From the NCBI GenBank assembly GCA_902781505.1, contig CACZJL010000013.1, positions 1-53,908 on the forward strand: DNA of 53,908 nt, written 5' to 3'. The position numbers and the translations under genes were made by a program. Within the stretch, counting starts at the first letter, position 1. Each line of letters begins with the position of its first letter. Source of the stretch: an uncultured Lachnospiraceae bacterium (GTDB lineage: Bacteria > Bacillota > Clostridia > Lachnospirales > Lachnospiraceae). The notes under the pieces are model-generated. The model made no database searches. It was given only the letters and a program-made list of their open reading frames with translations, and was not told the origin of the DNA. This document shows, piece after piece, positions 32,490 through 41,536 of the stretch.

Positions 32490-33722
32490 TTACTCCTTGT
32501 CATAATCATCTAAGAACGAATGGCGCACGCCGTCCTTCTTATAAGCAATTACGGTGCTTAAGTTAACATTTTCCACGCTGTTGAAGATATTACTTTCCAC
32601 AAACTCGTTGGTCTTCTTCATCTCCCGAATCAGCTTCTTTACGGAAAGTCTCGCTGAGTTGCTGGTTCCTTCGTCCGAACAGGTCGTACAGGTCTCGGTA
32701 AATCGACACGCACACTGCAGGAAATGAAGATTGTTGTAATCTCTCCACGCCTTGATATCATCCTCGCGGACCAGATAGAGCGGACGAATCAGCTCCATTC
32801 CTTCAAAGTTCGTGCTGTGAAGCTTTGGCATCATGGTCTGAACCTGGGCTCCATAAAGCATACCCATAAGGATTGTCTCAATGACATCATCATAGTGATG
32901 ACCAAGCGCAATCTTGTTGCACCCAAGTTCCTTTGCCTTGCTGTAAAGATGTCCTCTTCTCATTCTTGCGCACAGGTAACATGGGGATTTCGGAATATCA
33001 TATACCGTATCAAAAATATCTGTCTTAAAGAAGGTGAGCGGAATATCTAAGATTCTGGCATTGTCCTCGATAATCTGGCGATTGGCCGGATTATAGCCGG
33101 GATCCATGCATAAAAACACCAGTTCAAACGGGAACTTGTTGTGGCGCTTTAACTCCTGGAAACACTTTGCCATCAGCATGGAATCCTTGCCACCACTGAT
33201 GCAAACTGCAATCTTATCTCCCGGCTTTACGAGTTCATAGGTATTGATGGCCTTTGTGAATCTCGAGAAGATGCTCCTATGGAACTTCTTTCGAATACTT
33301 GCCTCAATCTCCTTTGAGTGTTTTTTCTTCACCTCTTCTGACTGTGCGTCTTCTCTTGCGAACATAAAAAGTACGTAAGCGTCGTATCCGCCTTCCATCT
33401 CGAATGCCGTCAGACCGTTTTCAATGAGCCAGTCCACAACCGGGCGGCTCTTGATTCCGGATTTACAAAGCACGCAGACCGGACGACCGGAAGCATACAT
33501 GGTGATTCTCTTTAACAGCTCTTCCTGCTTTTCCTTTTTGATTTCCTTGCCACCCTGATACCCGGAAAATAATGACAGTGGCTCGTTTTTTGCGCCTGTT
33601 ACCACGCCATAGTGCAGCTGATCTTCCTCTCTGATATCAAGTAATACATAAGAAGTTTCAGGTGCTTCAAAAACCTGTTCCCAGGTAAGTGTCGCACCGT
33701 TTGTATATACATCAAATTCCAT
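32490..33722 (-). CDS. Rhodanese-TtcA fusion, putative tRNA thiolation enzyme
   Basis: 410 residues in two domains. Residues about 1-120 are a rhodanese domain with active-site Cys86 in LCKSGIKSR. Residues about 135-375 are a TtcA/TilS-like PP-loop ATPase with SGGKDS (176-181), the CYLC pair (248-251), GHHYDDVIETILM and a further cysteine group CACRFTETCTTCSDEG. TtcA enzymes thiolate cytidine 32 of tRNA with an iron-sulfur cluster. The fused rhodanese could hand persulfide sulfur to the PP-loop domain. Follows tcdA by 8 bases. Other thiolated tRNA positions are possible. GAGGTG site. Confidence 0.85.
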   Translation of the reverse strand: MEFDVYTNGATLTWEQVFEAPETSYVLLDIREEDQLHYGVVTGAKNEPLSLFSGYQGGKEIKKEKQEELLKRITMYASGRPVCVLCKSGIKSRPVVDWLIENGLTAFEMEGGYDAYVLFMFAREDAQSEEVKKKHSKEIEASIRKKFHRSIFSRFTKAINTYELVKPGDKIAVCISGGKDSMLMAKCFQELKRHNKFPFELVFLCMDPGYNPANRQIIEDNARILDIPLTFFKTDIFDTVYDIPKSPCYLCARMRRGHLYSKAKELGCNKIALGHHYDDVIETILMGMLYGAQVQTMMPKLHSTNFEGMELIRPLYLVREDDIKAWRDYNNLHFLQCACRFTETCTTCSDEGTSNSARLSVKKLIREMKKTNEFVESNIFNSVENVNLSTVIAYKKDGVRHSFLDDYDKE

Positions 33723-33730
33723 TATTCACC

Positions 33731-34507
33731 TCAGACCGCTCTGACATCGTTTCTGACACCGGTCAGATCCTTTACAACTTCACTTGCAATAATCAGACCT
33801 GCTACAGATGGTACAAATGCGTTACTTGCCGGAATATCACGACGCTCCGTGCACTTTCTTGTTGTTCCGGGCGGACATACGCAGTGATTTCTGCAGCTGA
33901 TGGAATCGTCATCAATCGGACGCATCGCCTTTTCCTCAGAATAGACAACCTTCAGCTTCTTTACCCCGCGACGCTTTAATTCGCGACGCATAACCTTCGC
34001 AAGCGGATCCACTTTTGTCTTATAGATATCAGCAACCTTAAACATGGTCGGATTCATCTTGTTTCCGGCACCCATGCTGGAAATCACCTTTGTTCTGACC
34101 TCCTGAGCCTTCATGATAATGGCAATCTTGGCTGTTACCGTATCAACACAATCAATGACATAGTCATAGGAAGCAAAATCAAAGTCATCCTGATTCTCCG
34201 GAAGGAAGAAACAATTGTGACACACAACTTCTGCTCTTGGATTGATGGAGAGGATTCTGTCTTTGGCAGCTTCCGTCTTCATCTTTCCAATCGTTTCTCT
34301 GGTTGCGATAATCTGTCTGTTTAAGTTTGTCAGACAAACCTTATCATCATCAATCAGATCAAAGTGACCGATACCAGATCTTGCGAGACCTTCCATTACA
34401 TAGCCACCGACACCGCCGACACCAAAGATGGCTACGCGGGAATTTTCTAATTTATCCATTGCTTCTCTTCCTAAAAGAAGCTGTGTTCTTGCAAACTGAG
34501 TTAACAT
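33731..34507 (-). CDS. tcdA: tRNA threonylcarbamoyladenosine dehydratase
   Basis: 258 residues from the ATG at 34505-34507. E1-like ThiF/MoeB fold with FGVGGVGGYVMEGLARSG nucleotide loop, DDDKVCLTNLNRQ, and DCVDTVTAKIAI. It lacks the zinc cysteines of ThiF and matches TcdA (CsdL), which cyclises t6A to ct6A at tRNA position 37. Two late cysteines occur in CVCPPGTTRKC. First gene of the series, under a good promoter at 34566-34594, and next to a second tRNA-modifying gene. Confidence 0.87.
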   Translation of the reverse strand: MLTQFARTQLLLGREAMDKLENSRVAIFGVGGVGGYVMEGLARSGIGHFDLIDDDKVCLTNLNRQIIATRETIGKMKTEAAKDRILSINPRAEVVCHNCFFLPENQDDFDFASYDYVIDCVDTVTAKIAIIMKAQEVRTKVISSMGAGNKMNPTMFKVADIYKTKVDPLAKVMRRELKRRGVKKLKVVYSEEKAMRPIDDDSISCRNHCVCPPGTTRKCTERRDIPASNAFVPSVAGLIIASEVVKDLTGVRNDVRAV

Positions 34508-34565
34508 AATACCTGCTTTCAAAATTCAAAATCCTTCATTGTCCTGTTGCATCACCAACGTTCGC

Positions 34566-34594
34566 ATTATAGCACAAGCCTATAGCTAAATGAA
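34566..34594 (-). promoter_or_regulatory. Promoter of the tcdA operon
   Basis: Minus strand TTCATT at 34589-34594, 17-base spacer, TATAAT at 34566-34571 with an upstream TG (GTGCTATAAT). Confidence 0.7.
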
Positions 34595-34703
34595 GTGGAT
34601 TTTTTACTCTGTTTCTGGCTGGCTGACGCATCTTAAACCGTTCAAACGTTGCCTGATAGTAACGAAATAGCACTGCTCCTGCGGGACCTGGGCTTTTGAA
34701 CAC

Positions 34704-34736
34704 AAAAAAGCTCCGGCGCGGGATTCGCGCCGAAGC
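34704..34736 (-). terminator. Terminator after the uracil permease gene
   Basis: GC-rich stem GCTTCGGCGCG pairing CGCGCCGGAGC with one mismatch, then TTTTTT on the minus strand, 12 bases after the stop at 34749. Confidence 0.88.
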
Positions 34737-34748
34737 CTATGCTTGCAA

Positions 34749-36041
34749 TTATTCTTCTGTCTCAGAATCGTTTGTATAATCGTTTGCGATATGAAGCTTG
34801 TCGATGATGAAGAAAATAAGCCCCATCAGCATTGCTACACATGCACCAAGTGACATACCTGTCATCTTAATGTCACCCATCCGGATGAATGCACCGGAAA
34901 GACCGGTTACTAAAACAACGCTTGTCATAACAAGGTTTCTGGACCTGCTGTAATCTACATTCTGATCAACTAAAAGACGAACACCACTTGTAGCGATCAT
35001 TCCGTAAAGGAGGAAGGATACACCGCCCATAACAGGGTCAGGGATGGTCGTTATGAGCGCGGCCACTTTGCCAAGGAAAGCAAGAGCTAAGGAAAGGCAG
35101 CCGGCACCTGCGATTACGAATGTGGAGTAAACGCCTGTCATTGCCATAACGCCGATGTTCTCACCGTAAGTTGTTGTAGGAACGGAACCTACAAAACCGG
35201 ATACCATTGTGGAGAAACCATCACCGAATAATGTTCTGTGAAGGCCTGGCTCCTTTAAGATATCTCTTCCGACAATCTTACCTGTTACAATCTGGTGACC
35301 GATGTGCTCAGAAACTACTACTAAAGTAGCCGGCATGATAATCATGATTGCATTTAAGTTAAACTTCGCAAGCTGGAAGTTTGGAAGCGCAAACCAAGAA
35401 GCTTCCTTGACCGGAGTGAAATCAACCATCCCAAAGCATGCTGCTGCGATATAACCGCAGACGATTGCTACAAGGATTGGAATCAGAGAGAAGAAACCTC
35501 TGAATAAAACGTTACCAAATACAGCGATGCCAAGAGTGATTAAGAATACGATAATCATCTTTGGATCAAGCTGTGTATATGTCTCCGTGAGAATCAGACC
35601 GCCCTGCTTAGCTGCATTACCTGCAAGTTCAAGACCGATCAGCATAACAACGGAACCCATTGCAGCCGGTGGAAGGATGACATCAATCCACTTTGTACCG
35701 ACGAATTTGATGATGATAGCAATGATACAAAGCAATGCACCATTGACGACGAATCCACCTAAAGCGTACTGATAACCTAAGCCCTGTGTTGCAATAATGA
35801 TGGATGCAGGACCAATAAATGCAAAACTGGAACCTAAGAAGGCTGGCGCCTTTCTCTTTGTAACCCAGAAATAAAAGAGGGTTCCAAGGCCGTTCATGAA
35901 CAGAACGACGGCCGGGTTAATACCCAGAAGATTTGGCACGAGTACGGATGCTGAGAACATCGCGAACAGGTGCTGAATGCTGAGAGGAATCGTCTCTAAA
36001 ATAGACGGTCTCTCTTCGACCTGAATAACTTTTTTATTCAT
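34749..36041 (-). CDS. uraA: Uracil/xanthine permease (NCS2 family), probably uracil
   Basis: 430 residues from the ATG at 36039-36041 with GGAGG ahead. Nucleobase-cation symporter-2 protein with many membrane helices. Motifs: SIQHLFAMFSASVLVPNLLGINPAVVLFMNGLGT in helix 1-2, SSFAFI, GLELAGNAA and the signature VPTTTYGENIGVMAMTGVYST. The TTYGENIG form is typical of uracil permeases (UraA/PyrP). Imports uracil with protons. Its upstream region has a terminator-ended leader; a PyrR-binding loop is not recognisable. Confidence 0.88.
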   Translation of the reverse strand: MNKKVIQVEERPSILETIPLSIQHLFAMFSASVLVPNLLGINPAVVLFMNGLGTLFYFWVTKRKAPAFLGSSFAFIGPASIIIATQGLGYQYALGGFVVNGALLCIIAIIIKFVGTKWIDVILPPAAMGSVVMLIGLELAGNAAKQGGLILTETYTQLDPKMIIVFLITLGIAVFGNVLFRGFFSLIPILVAIVCGYIAAACFGMVDFTPVKEASWFALPNFQLAKFNLNAIMIIMPATLVVVSEHIGHQIVTGKIVGRDILKEPGLHRTLFGDGFSTMVSGFVGSVPTTTYGENIGVMAMTGVYSTFVIAGAGCLSLALAFLGKVAALITTIPDPVMGGVSFLLYGMIATSGVRLLVDQNVDYSRSRNLVMTSVVLVTGLSGAFIRMGDIKMTGMSLGACVAMLMGLIFFIIDKLHIANDYTNDSETEE

Positions 36042-36070
36042 CTTTCTTACCTCCAAACTAAATTTTCAGT

Positions 36071-36099
36071 AGTCTACAACAAAACCACTAAAAATGCAA
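36071..36099 (-). promoter_or_regulatory. Promoter of the uracil permease gene
   Basis: Minus strand TTGCAT at 36094-36099, 17-base spacer, TAGACT at 36071-36076 with an upstream TG. Confidence 0.6.
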
Positions 36100-36101
36100 C
36101 C

Positions 36102-36206
36102 AAAAAAACGCTGCACTTTAACACGTCAGAGTGCTGCATTACTGTAGGGTTATGTCCTCCTCCTCTCCCCTCTTCAGCCAGACATCACAGATGTATATTA
36201 TACATC
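36102..36206 (-). ncRNA. Candidate small RNA or leader upstream of uracil permease
   Basis: The element begins with a 17-bp palindrome (36190-36206) that contains TATAAT. Next is a hairpin ATGTCT/GGACAT (36152-36185) whose loop is purine-only in its centre (GAAGAGGGGAGAGGAGGAG). It ends in a terminator, stem GCAGCACT/AGTGCAGC with one mismatch (36110-36137) plus seven T. Because the permease has its own promoter just beyond, this may be a separate transcript of roughly 90 bases. It may also be an attenuator. No known riboswitch class fits. Confidence 0.4.
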
Positions 36207-36236
36207 GTTCGTATCTTCTTTTTACGGCGCAAAAGT

Positions 36237-36288
36237 AAAAAAGGAGGCACTTATTTAAAAGGACTGTATCCCTTTAAATGATGTCTCC
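36237..36288 (-). terminator. Terminator after the HD-hydrolase gene
   Basis: Long imperfect stem (GGAGAC/GCCTCC and ATTTAAAGGG/CCTTTTAAAT) followed on the minus strand by TTTTTTAC, about 45 bases after the stop at 36334. Confidence 0.8.
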
Positions 36289-36333
36289 TCAATAATAATC
36301 CTTAAACTATCAGACGCACTTTACACATGACCT

Positions 36334-36924
36334 TTAATCCAGAATGTTGCCCTTCTTCCGGTTCTTTAAAATCAGTTCCTGCATGTACTCCCAGATTTCT
36401 TCGGAGCCTTCTGCCGTTTTTTTGTTCCGGTTCAGAATACTTTCCTGATGAACCTGATGTTCTCTCCAGCTCTTTCCATCCGACGCATCGTTTAACAGCA
36501 TCGGCTGGAAGTTATCAAGAGTATGGGCAAATGTCGCCTCCGGCGTCTCATATGCTTCAAACTCATCCCAGAGTGCACGAAGCTCACTTCCCTGCTCTTT
36601 TGGAAGCATACCATAAAGCTTATCTGCTGCCTCTAGCTCACGCGCTCTTGCAGAAGCCTGTGCCTTTGGATCATACGCATACGAGTCTCCGGCAAATATC
36701 TCAACAAGATCATGAACCAGAAGCATCTTCATGACCTTACCGGTATCCACCTTCTGCGTTGCATACTCAGAAAGAAGAAGTGCCATTACAGCCATATGCC
36801 AGGAATGTTCTGCATCATTTTCTTTTCTCGATCCATCCGCAAGATAGGTTTGACGCCCGATTTCCTTCATCTTATCAATGGTACGGATGAATTCCATCTG
36901 CTGCATGAAACGATTACGATCCAT
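36334..36924 (-). CDS. HD-domain hydrolase (HDDC2/YfbR-like 5'-nucleotidase)
   Basis: 196 residues. HD metal site with DAEHSWHMAVMALLLSEYA and LLVHDLVEIFAGDSYAYD, the arrangement of the HDDC2/YfbR group that removes phosphate from deoxynucleoside monophosphates. Next to it in the same direction is a GntR regulator (3-base gap), so the two are an operon. Role in nucleotide balance is inferred from the family; uracil permease lies downstream but in another transcript. Confidence 0.82.
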   Translation of the reverse strand: MDRNRFMQQMEFIRTIDKMKEIGRQTYLADGSRKENDAEHSWHMAVMALLLSEYATQKVDTGKVMKMLLVHDLVEIFAGDSYAYDPKAQASARARELEAADKLYGMLPKEQGSELRALWDEFEAYETPEATFAHTLDNFQPMLLNDASDGKSWREHQVHQESILNRNKKTAEGSEEIWEYMQELILKNRKKGNILD

Positions 36925-36927
36925 ACA

Positions 36928-37620
36928 TCAGTCCTTCTTATCAGAATCGATGAAATAATCAGGATGAGAAGCACGAATTTCCTGCTCCTGTACCTTATAG
37001 CGGCCGAGGTGCACGTCAATTGCACGAACAGCCTTATCTGCTTCACCGTTCATGATGTACTTGTAGATATTCTCATGATCTTCCACAATCTGCTCCATAT
37101 CCATAGTATGGATAGAGATGCTTCTTAAACGCTCAAAGTGGATGGTCAGATCACGAACCATATCGTAAATCTTCTTCTTATTTGTTGCATCAAAAATCAA
37201 TTCATGGAACTGGTTATCAAGATCTAACATCTTGTCAATCATTCCCTTATTCAGGTAGAAACGCTGTAACTCAACGTTCTCTTCTAACTTACTGAAATCA
37301 ATGTCACTGTCCGGATCACAGGCTAAGTTTACGATAGCCTTCTCCATGGTAACACGCATGAACTGAGACTCTTCTACAGTATCGTAGTCCATCTTAGAGA
37401 TATAGTTACCCTTCTGTGGTACGATATTAATGATACCTGTACGGGACAGGTCAATGATTGCTTCTCTGACAGGAGTTCTTGAAAGACCTAATTCCTCGGC
37501 GAGTCCCTTTTCACTTACGTATTCGCCTGGCTTGAGATCTAATGAAATGATGTTCTCCTTGAGCACGCGATATGCGTAATCTCTGGATGTTTCTCCGGAT
37601 TTTCTTTCTGTAATCTGCAT
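36928..37620 (-). CDS. FCD-type GntR-family transcriptional regulator
   Basis: 230 residues. N-terminal GntR winged helix (LKPGEYVSEKGLAEELGLSRTPVREAIIDLSRTGIINIVPQKGNYIS) at about 15-80 and an all-helical FCD effector domain at 85-215 with metal-site candidates DLDNQFHELIFDA, H in VEDHENIYKYI and H in AIDVHLGRY. FCD regulators usually sense organic or sugar acids, or nucleotides. Co-transcribed with the HD hydrolase. TTGGAGG site. Confidence 0.88.
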   Translation of the reverse strand: MQITERKSGETSRDYAYRVLKENIISLDLKPGEYVSEKGLAEELGLSRTPVREAIIDLSRTGIINIVPQKGNYISKMDYDTVEESQFMRVTMEKAIVNLACDPDSDIDFSKLEENVELQRFYLNKGMIDKMLDLDNQFHELIFDATNKKKIYDMVRDLTIHFERLRSISIHTMDMEQIVEDHENIYKYIMNGEADKAVRAIDVHLGRYKVQEQEIRASHPDYFIDSDKKD

Positions 37621-37775
37621 AATTCCTCCAATTTACCCCTCGAAATCCATTATCCCGCCCTCATGGGATTTATTCAAATCATCGCTTTTTATATTATCCT
37701 AGTATATTAGAGAAAAATCAAGTGTTTCGAACAAAAAGCTTTAAAAAAGTCAGTATTTATGCAATTTTCACGTTC

Positions 37776-37803
37776 TTGATTTTTCGCGGGAAAGCCTTAA
37801 AAT
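37776..37803 (+). promoter_or_regulatory. Promoter of the ppx-ppk-pfk operon
   Basis: TTGATT at 37776-37781, 16-base spacer, TAAAAT at 37798-37803, about 33 bases ahead of the ppx ATG. Confidence 0.6.
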
Positions 37804-37836
37804 GAAGATAGTAAGTACATTAAAGAGGAACTGTCA

Positions 37837-39405
37837 ATGAATAAAAAAAGCACAGATGCTGCTATAATCGACATCGGTTCGAGCGAAGTCAAACTGATTA
37901 TTGCGCAGACAAAAGACAACAGAATAGAAGTTCTAGACCATCTGGTCTATCCGATTAACTTAGGCTCAGAAGTCTTTGCCACAGGGCGCGCCAGCCACAA
38001 CTGTGTAGCCGAGCTCGTTCACGCTATCACCGGATTCTCCGAACTTTTATCTGAATACGAAATCACGAACTACACCGCCATGGCAACAACTGCGCTCCGT
38101 GAGGCGGCCAACCGTTCGTTCATCATCGACCAGATTCAGGTTAAAACCGGGATCCGTGTACAGGTTTTAGAAGACAATCAGGAGAAACTCCTGATCTATC
38201 ACGAGATGCAGTCAACCATGGAGGAAGCCGGACACGACCTGCCGGGAAGGTCTCTGTTTTTGTTCACCGGTTCCGGAACCATTGGTATTGCCTTCTTAGA
38301 GAACGGCTTTATTTATGATTCCATGAACATCCCGCTCGGTTCCTTAAAGATTCAGGACATGATGAAAAACATCGAATCGGAAACCGATGACTACGGCTCT
38401 GTCCTCTCGGAATACCTACAGTCAGAATTCACCTATGACAAGCTACCGGATGACTGTGTCGGAATCAAAAACATTGTTCTGACCGGAAGCATGATTGATC
38501 TGATTGCTGACCTGACCGGAGCCTCAAGACAGGAGAATATTTCAACCATCTCTGTCAGCGCTCTGAAAGAGCTGTACAGTCAGATTAAAAACACACGCAC
38601 GGAGCAGATTGCAATTCACTTTGGAATTCCGGAATCCCAGGCAGAGCTTCTCTATGCAGCGCTTTCCATCTATGTTCCGCTGATTTCCTTTACGAATGCG
38701 AAAAAAATCCTCTCGCCTAAGGCAGAGATGGGCCACTGCATTATGAAACGTATGCTCTACCCGGATGCCGCAGAAAGCTTCCTTGCTTATAAAAGGGCAA
38801 ATGCTCTTGCCTGTGCCAAAACCACGGCCTACTCCTGCAACTGCGATACCGCACATGCTGAATATGTGCGAAATGTTGCCGTGCAGGTCTTTGATGCACT
38901 GACAGGCCTCCATGGACTTGGACCTCACAGCCGCCTGCTTCTTGAAATCGCCTCCATCCTGCATGAGGCCGGACATGCCATTTCCGCAAGAAATCATCTG
39001 GACGCCGGCTTTGACTTCATCCGCCACACCGATCTTTGCGGAATCACAAAGGAAGACATGCTGATTGTCGCCTGTATTGCCTCGGTCAATGAGCATATTG
39101 AGCCAGATATGAGAGAAGAACGATATCGTTTCATGTCAGATGAAATGCGCTCTGAAACAGCCAAACTTATCGCTATCTTCCGCCTTGCCAATTCCATTGA
39201 TAACACGCATACTCAGAAGATTCGCAAAATCAAAGTCCGTGTGGAAGGAAACACCCTGGAAATTGAAGGAAGTACCAGCCGGAATGTATTCCTTGAAAAG
39301 TGGGCTTTGGGTCTCACCGCTTCCTTCTTTATTGATGTCTATGCCCTGCATCCTCAGCTGAAGATTCATTCAAGGCTGAGTGTAACCTTACCGAAAGGAG
39401 AGTGA
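37837..39405 (+). CDS. ppx: Ppx/GppA-family exopolyphosphatase with HD domain
   Basis: 522 residues. Residues about 1-300 are the actin-fold Ppx/GppA domain (AAIIDIGSSEVKLIIA, TTALREAANR, FLFTGSGTIGIAF). Residues about 320-500 are a C-terminal HD-like domain (EIASILHEAGHAISARNHL, IACIASVNEH). It removes terminal phosphate from polyphosphate, or hydrolyses pppGpp. Two normally conserved points are altered: the second phosphate loop usually reads as DIGGGS but here is FTGSGT. Stop overlaps the beginning of ppk. AGAGGA site. Confidence 0.85.
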   Translation: MNKKSTDAAIIDIGSSEVKLIIAQTKDNRIEVLDHLVYPINLGSEVFATGRASHNCVAELVHAITGFSELLSEYEITNYTAMATTALREAANRSFIIDQIQVKTGIRVQVLEDNQEKLLIYHEMQSTMEEAGHDLPGRSLFLFTGSGTIGIAFLENGFIYDSMNIPLGSLKIQDMMKNIESETDDYGSVLSEYLQSEFTYDKLPDDCVGIKNIVLTGSMIDLIADLTGASRQENISTISVSALKELYSQIKNTRTEQIAIHFGIPESQAELLYAALSIYVPLISFTNAKKILSPKAEMGHCIMKRMLYPDAAESFLAYKRANALACAKTTAYSCNCDTAHAEYVRNVAVQVFDALTGLHGLGPHSRLLLEIASILHEAGHAISARNHLDAGFDFIRHTDLCGITKEDMLIVACIASVNEHIEPDMREERYRFMSDEMRSETAKLIAIFRLANSIDNTHTQKIRKIKVRVEGNTLEIEGSTSRNVFLEKWALGLTASFFIDVYALHPQLKIHSRLSVTLPKGE

Positions 39406-39410
39406 TCGCT

Positions 39411-41525
39411 TTGAAGATGAAATTACCTTATTACAACCGTGAACTTAGCTGGATGGATTTCAACGCCCGCGTTTTAGAAGAGTGTTATGAGCCGGAAAAT
39501 CCAGTATTAGAGCGCTGTCGCTTCCTTGGAATCTCCGGATCAAATCTTGATGAATTCTTCATGGTACGAGTTGCCGGAGTCTTAGAACAGATTGAAAATC
39601 ATATCACGAAGCAGGACCCGAGTGGCCTGACACCGGCTGCACTCTATTCACAGCTGTCCGAGAAAATCCATGCATTTTCCAAAAGGCAGTACTCCTGTCT
39701 CTCCCGCTCCATTCTTCCTGCCCTTAAGAAAGAGGGAATCCATTTTCTTCGAATTGAGGACATGAATGAAGAGCAGATGGAATCAATTACGGATTACTTC
39801 CACAAGGTTCTGTTCCCGGTTCTGACTCCGCTTGCCATCGATACGAGCAGACCGTTTCCGTTCCTTGCGAACAAAACCTTAAACATCTGTGTCCGCCTGC
39901 ACGATGAAACAGCTAAGGGCTCCGATAAAAATGCATTTGCCGTGGTACAGGTACCCGGTATCCTCCCAAGATTTTTAGATTTGTCCGAGGTTACAGAGGA
40001 CAGTGCCATCCCTTCCCGTTCCTTTGTGCTTTTGGAGGATGTCATCATCCATGGGCTCGACACCCTCTTTGAGGGACACAAAATCCTATCCTGCACGATG
40101 TTTCGAATCACCAGAGACTCGGATCTTGATATCGACGAAGACGCCTCCGATCTGCTGATTGAGGTACAGAAATCCATCAAAAAAAGAAAGCGTGGCAAGC
40201 CGGTTCGCCTTGAAATAGGTGCTAAGGCTGATAAAAAGACGCGCGACTTCCTGATTCACTCTCTTGAGATTGCCCCCGACGAAGTCTATGAGCAGAACGG
40301 TCCCTTAGACCTCACCCTGTTCTCGAAATTTGCCGGAATACAGGCACCGGAAGATCTGACCTTTAAAAAACTCATTCCGGTCAATCCGCCGGCAGACTTT
40401 TATGGTTACACCGATATGTTCGCGGCAATTCGCGAGAAGGACCGCATGGTCCACCACCCGTATGAAAGCTTTGATCCGGTCGTAAACTTTATCAGACAGG
40501 CTGCCGATGACCGCAGTGTTCTTGCAATCAAGCAAACGCTCTACCGTGTTTCCGGCCACTCGCCGATTATTGCCGCTCTGATTCGCGCTGCGGAAAATGG
40601 CAAACAGGTCACGGTACTGGTTGAATTGAAGGCTCGTTTCGACGAGGAAAATAACATTAACTGGGCGATGCTTTTAGAGCACGCCGGGTGCCATGTTATT
40701 TATGGTCTGGTCGGCTTAAAGACGCACTGCAAGATTACGCTGGTCGTTCGAAAGGAATCCGACGGAATCCGTCGTTACGTTCACATGGGTACCGGTAACT
40801 ACAATGATTCCACAGCAAAGCTCTACACCGACATCGGCCTGTTCACCTGCCGTGAACCGTTTGGCGTAGACGCTTCCAGTCTTTTTAATGTCCTGACCGG
40901 CTACAGCCAGCCACCTATCTACAACGAGATGCTCGTCGCTCCGCACGGACTTCGAAGTGCTTTCGAATATATGATTGACAGAGAGGCGGCCAACGCCGCG
41001 AGAGGTCTTCCAGCCGGAATTACCGTCAAGGTCAATTCCCTTGTTGACGAAAAGATCATAAACAAGCTGTATACAGCAAGTCAGTCCGGAGTGAAAATCC
41101 GGCTAATTGTCCGTGGAATCTGCTGTCTGATTCCGGGAATCCCTGGTGTTTCCGAGAACATCACCGTCACAAGCATTGTCGGACAGCTTCTTGAGCACAG
41201 CCGAATCTTCCTGTTTGAAAACGGAGGCAATCCAAAAATCTATATGGGAAGCGCCGACTGGATGCCAAGAAACTTAGATCGCCGTGTCGAGCTGGTCTTT
41301 CCAATTTTAGACGAGGATGCAAGAAAACGTGCACGTTGCATTTTAGATACCATCCTGTCTGACAACGTCAATGCCAGAGTGATGCAAAGCGATACAACAT
41401 TTGTCAGGGTTCCTGCCGGAAAGCCGCGGGTTAACTGCCAGACGACGTTTATTAAGCAGGCCAGACAGATGCAGAAAAACAAGATTGAAGAAGAGCATGG
41501 AAAACAGGCCCATCCGAAGGCCTGA
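39411..41525 (+). CDS. ppk: Polyphosphate kinase 1
   Basis: About 704 residues. Domain order N (NRELSWMDFNARVLEE, SNLDEFFMVRVAG), head, C1, C2. The phospho-accepting His lies in RYVHMGTGNYNDSTAKLYTDIG and the second essential His in LEHSRIFLFENGGNPKIYMGSADWMPRNLDRRVE. Makes polyphosphate from ATP reversibly at the membrane. The frame opens at 39402 (GTG), too close to AAAGGAG (39395-39401); TTG at 39411 has 10-base spacing and ATG at 39417 16-base, so I start at TTG with moderate confidence. Co-transcribed with ppx and pfk. Confidence 0.93.
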   Translation: MKMKLPYYNRELSWMDFNARVLEECYEPENPVLERCRFLGISGSNLDEFFMVRVAGVLEQIENHITKQDPSGLTPAALYSQLSEKIHAFSKRQYSCLSRSILPALKKEGIHFLRIEDMNEEQMESITDYFHKVLFPVLTPLAIDTSRPFPFLANKTLNICVRLHDETAKGSDKNAFAVVQVPGILPRFLDLSEVTEDSAIPSRSFVLLEDVIIHGLDTLFEGHKILSCTMFRITRDSDLDIDEDASDLLIEVQKSIKKRKRGKPVRLEIGAKADKKTRDFLIHSLEIAPDEVYEQNGPLDLTLFSKFAGIQAPEDLTFKKLIPVNPPADFYGYTDMFAAIREKDRMVHHPYESFDPVVNFIRQAADDRSVLAIKQTLYRVSGHSPIIAALIRAAENGKQVTVLVELKARFDEENNINWAMLLEHAGCHVIYGLVGLKTHCKITLVVRKESDGIRRYVHMGTGNYNDSTAKLYTDIGLFTCREPFGVDASSLFNVLTGYSQPPIYNEMLVAPHGLRSAFEYMIDREAANAARGLPAGITVKVNSLVDEKIINKLYTASQSGVKIRLIVRGICCLIPGIPGVSENITVTSIVGQLLEHSRIFLFENGGNPKIYMGSADWMPRNLDRRVELVFPILDEDARKRARCILDTILSDNVNARVMQSDTTFVRVPAGKPRVNCQTTFIKQARQMQKNKIEEEHGKQAHPKA

Positions 41526-41536
41526 AAGGAGTTGTT

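Noticed and set aside
36042..36240. Purine riboswitch or PyrR attenuator before the nucleobase permease
   Set aside because: Neither the conserved purine-aptamer core nor the PyrR loop consensus can be found; kept only as an unclassified leader.
38542..39096. 184-codon open frame on the minus strand within ppx
   Set aside because: It overlaps a well-supported gene, has no recognisable motif, and is best seen as a shadow of the plus-strand coding pattern.
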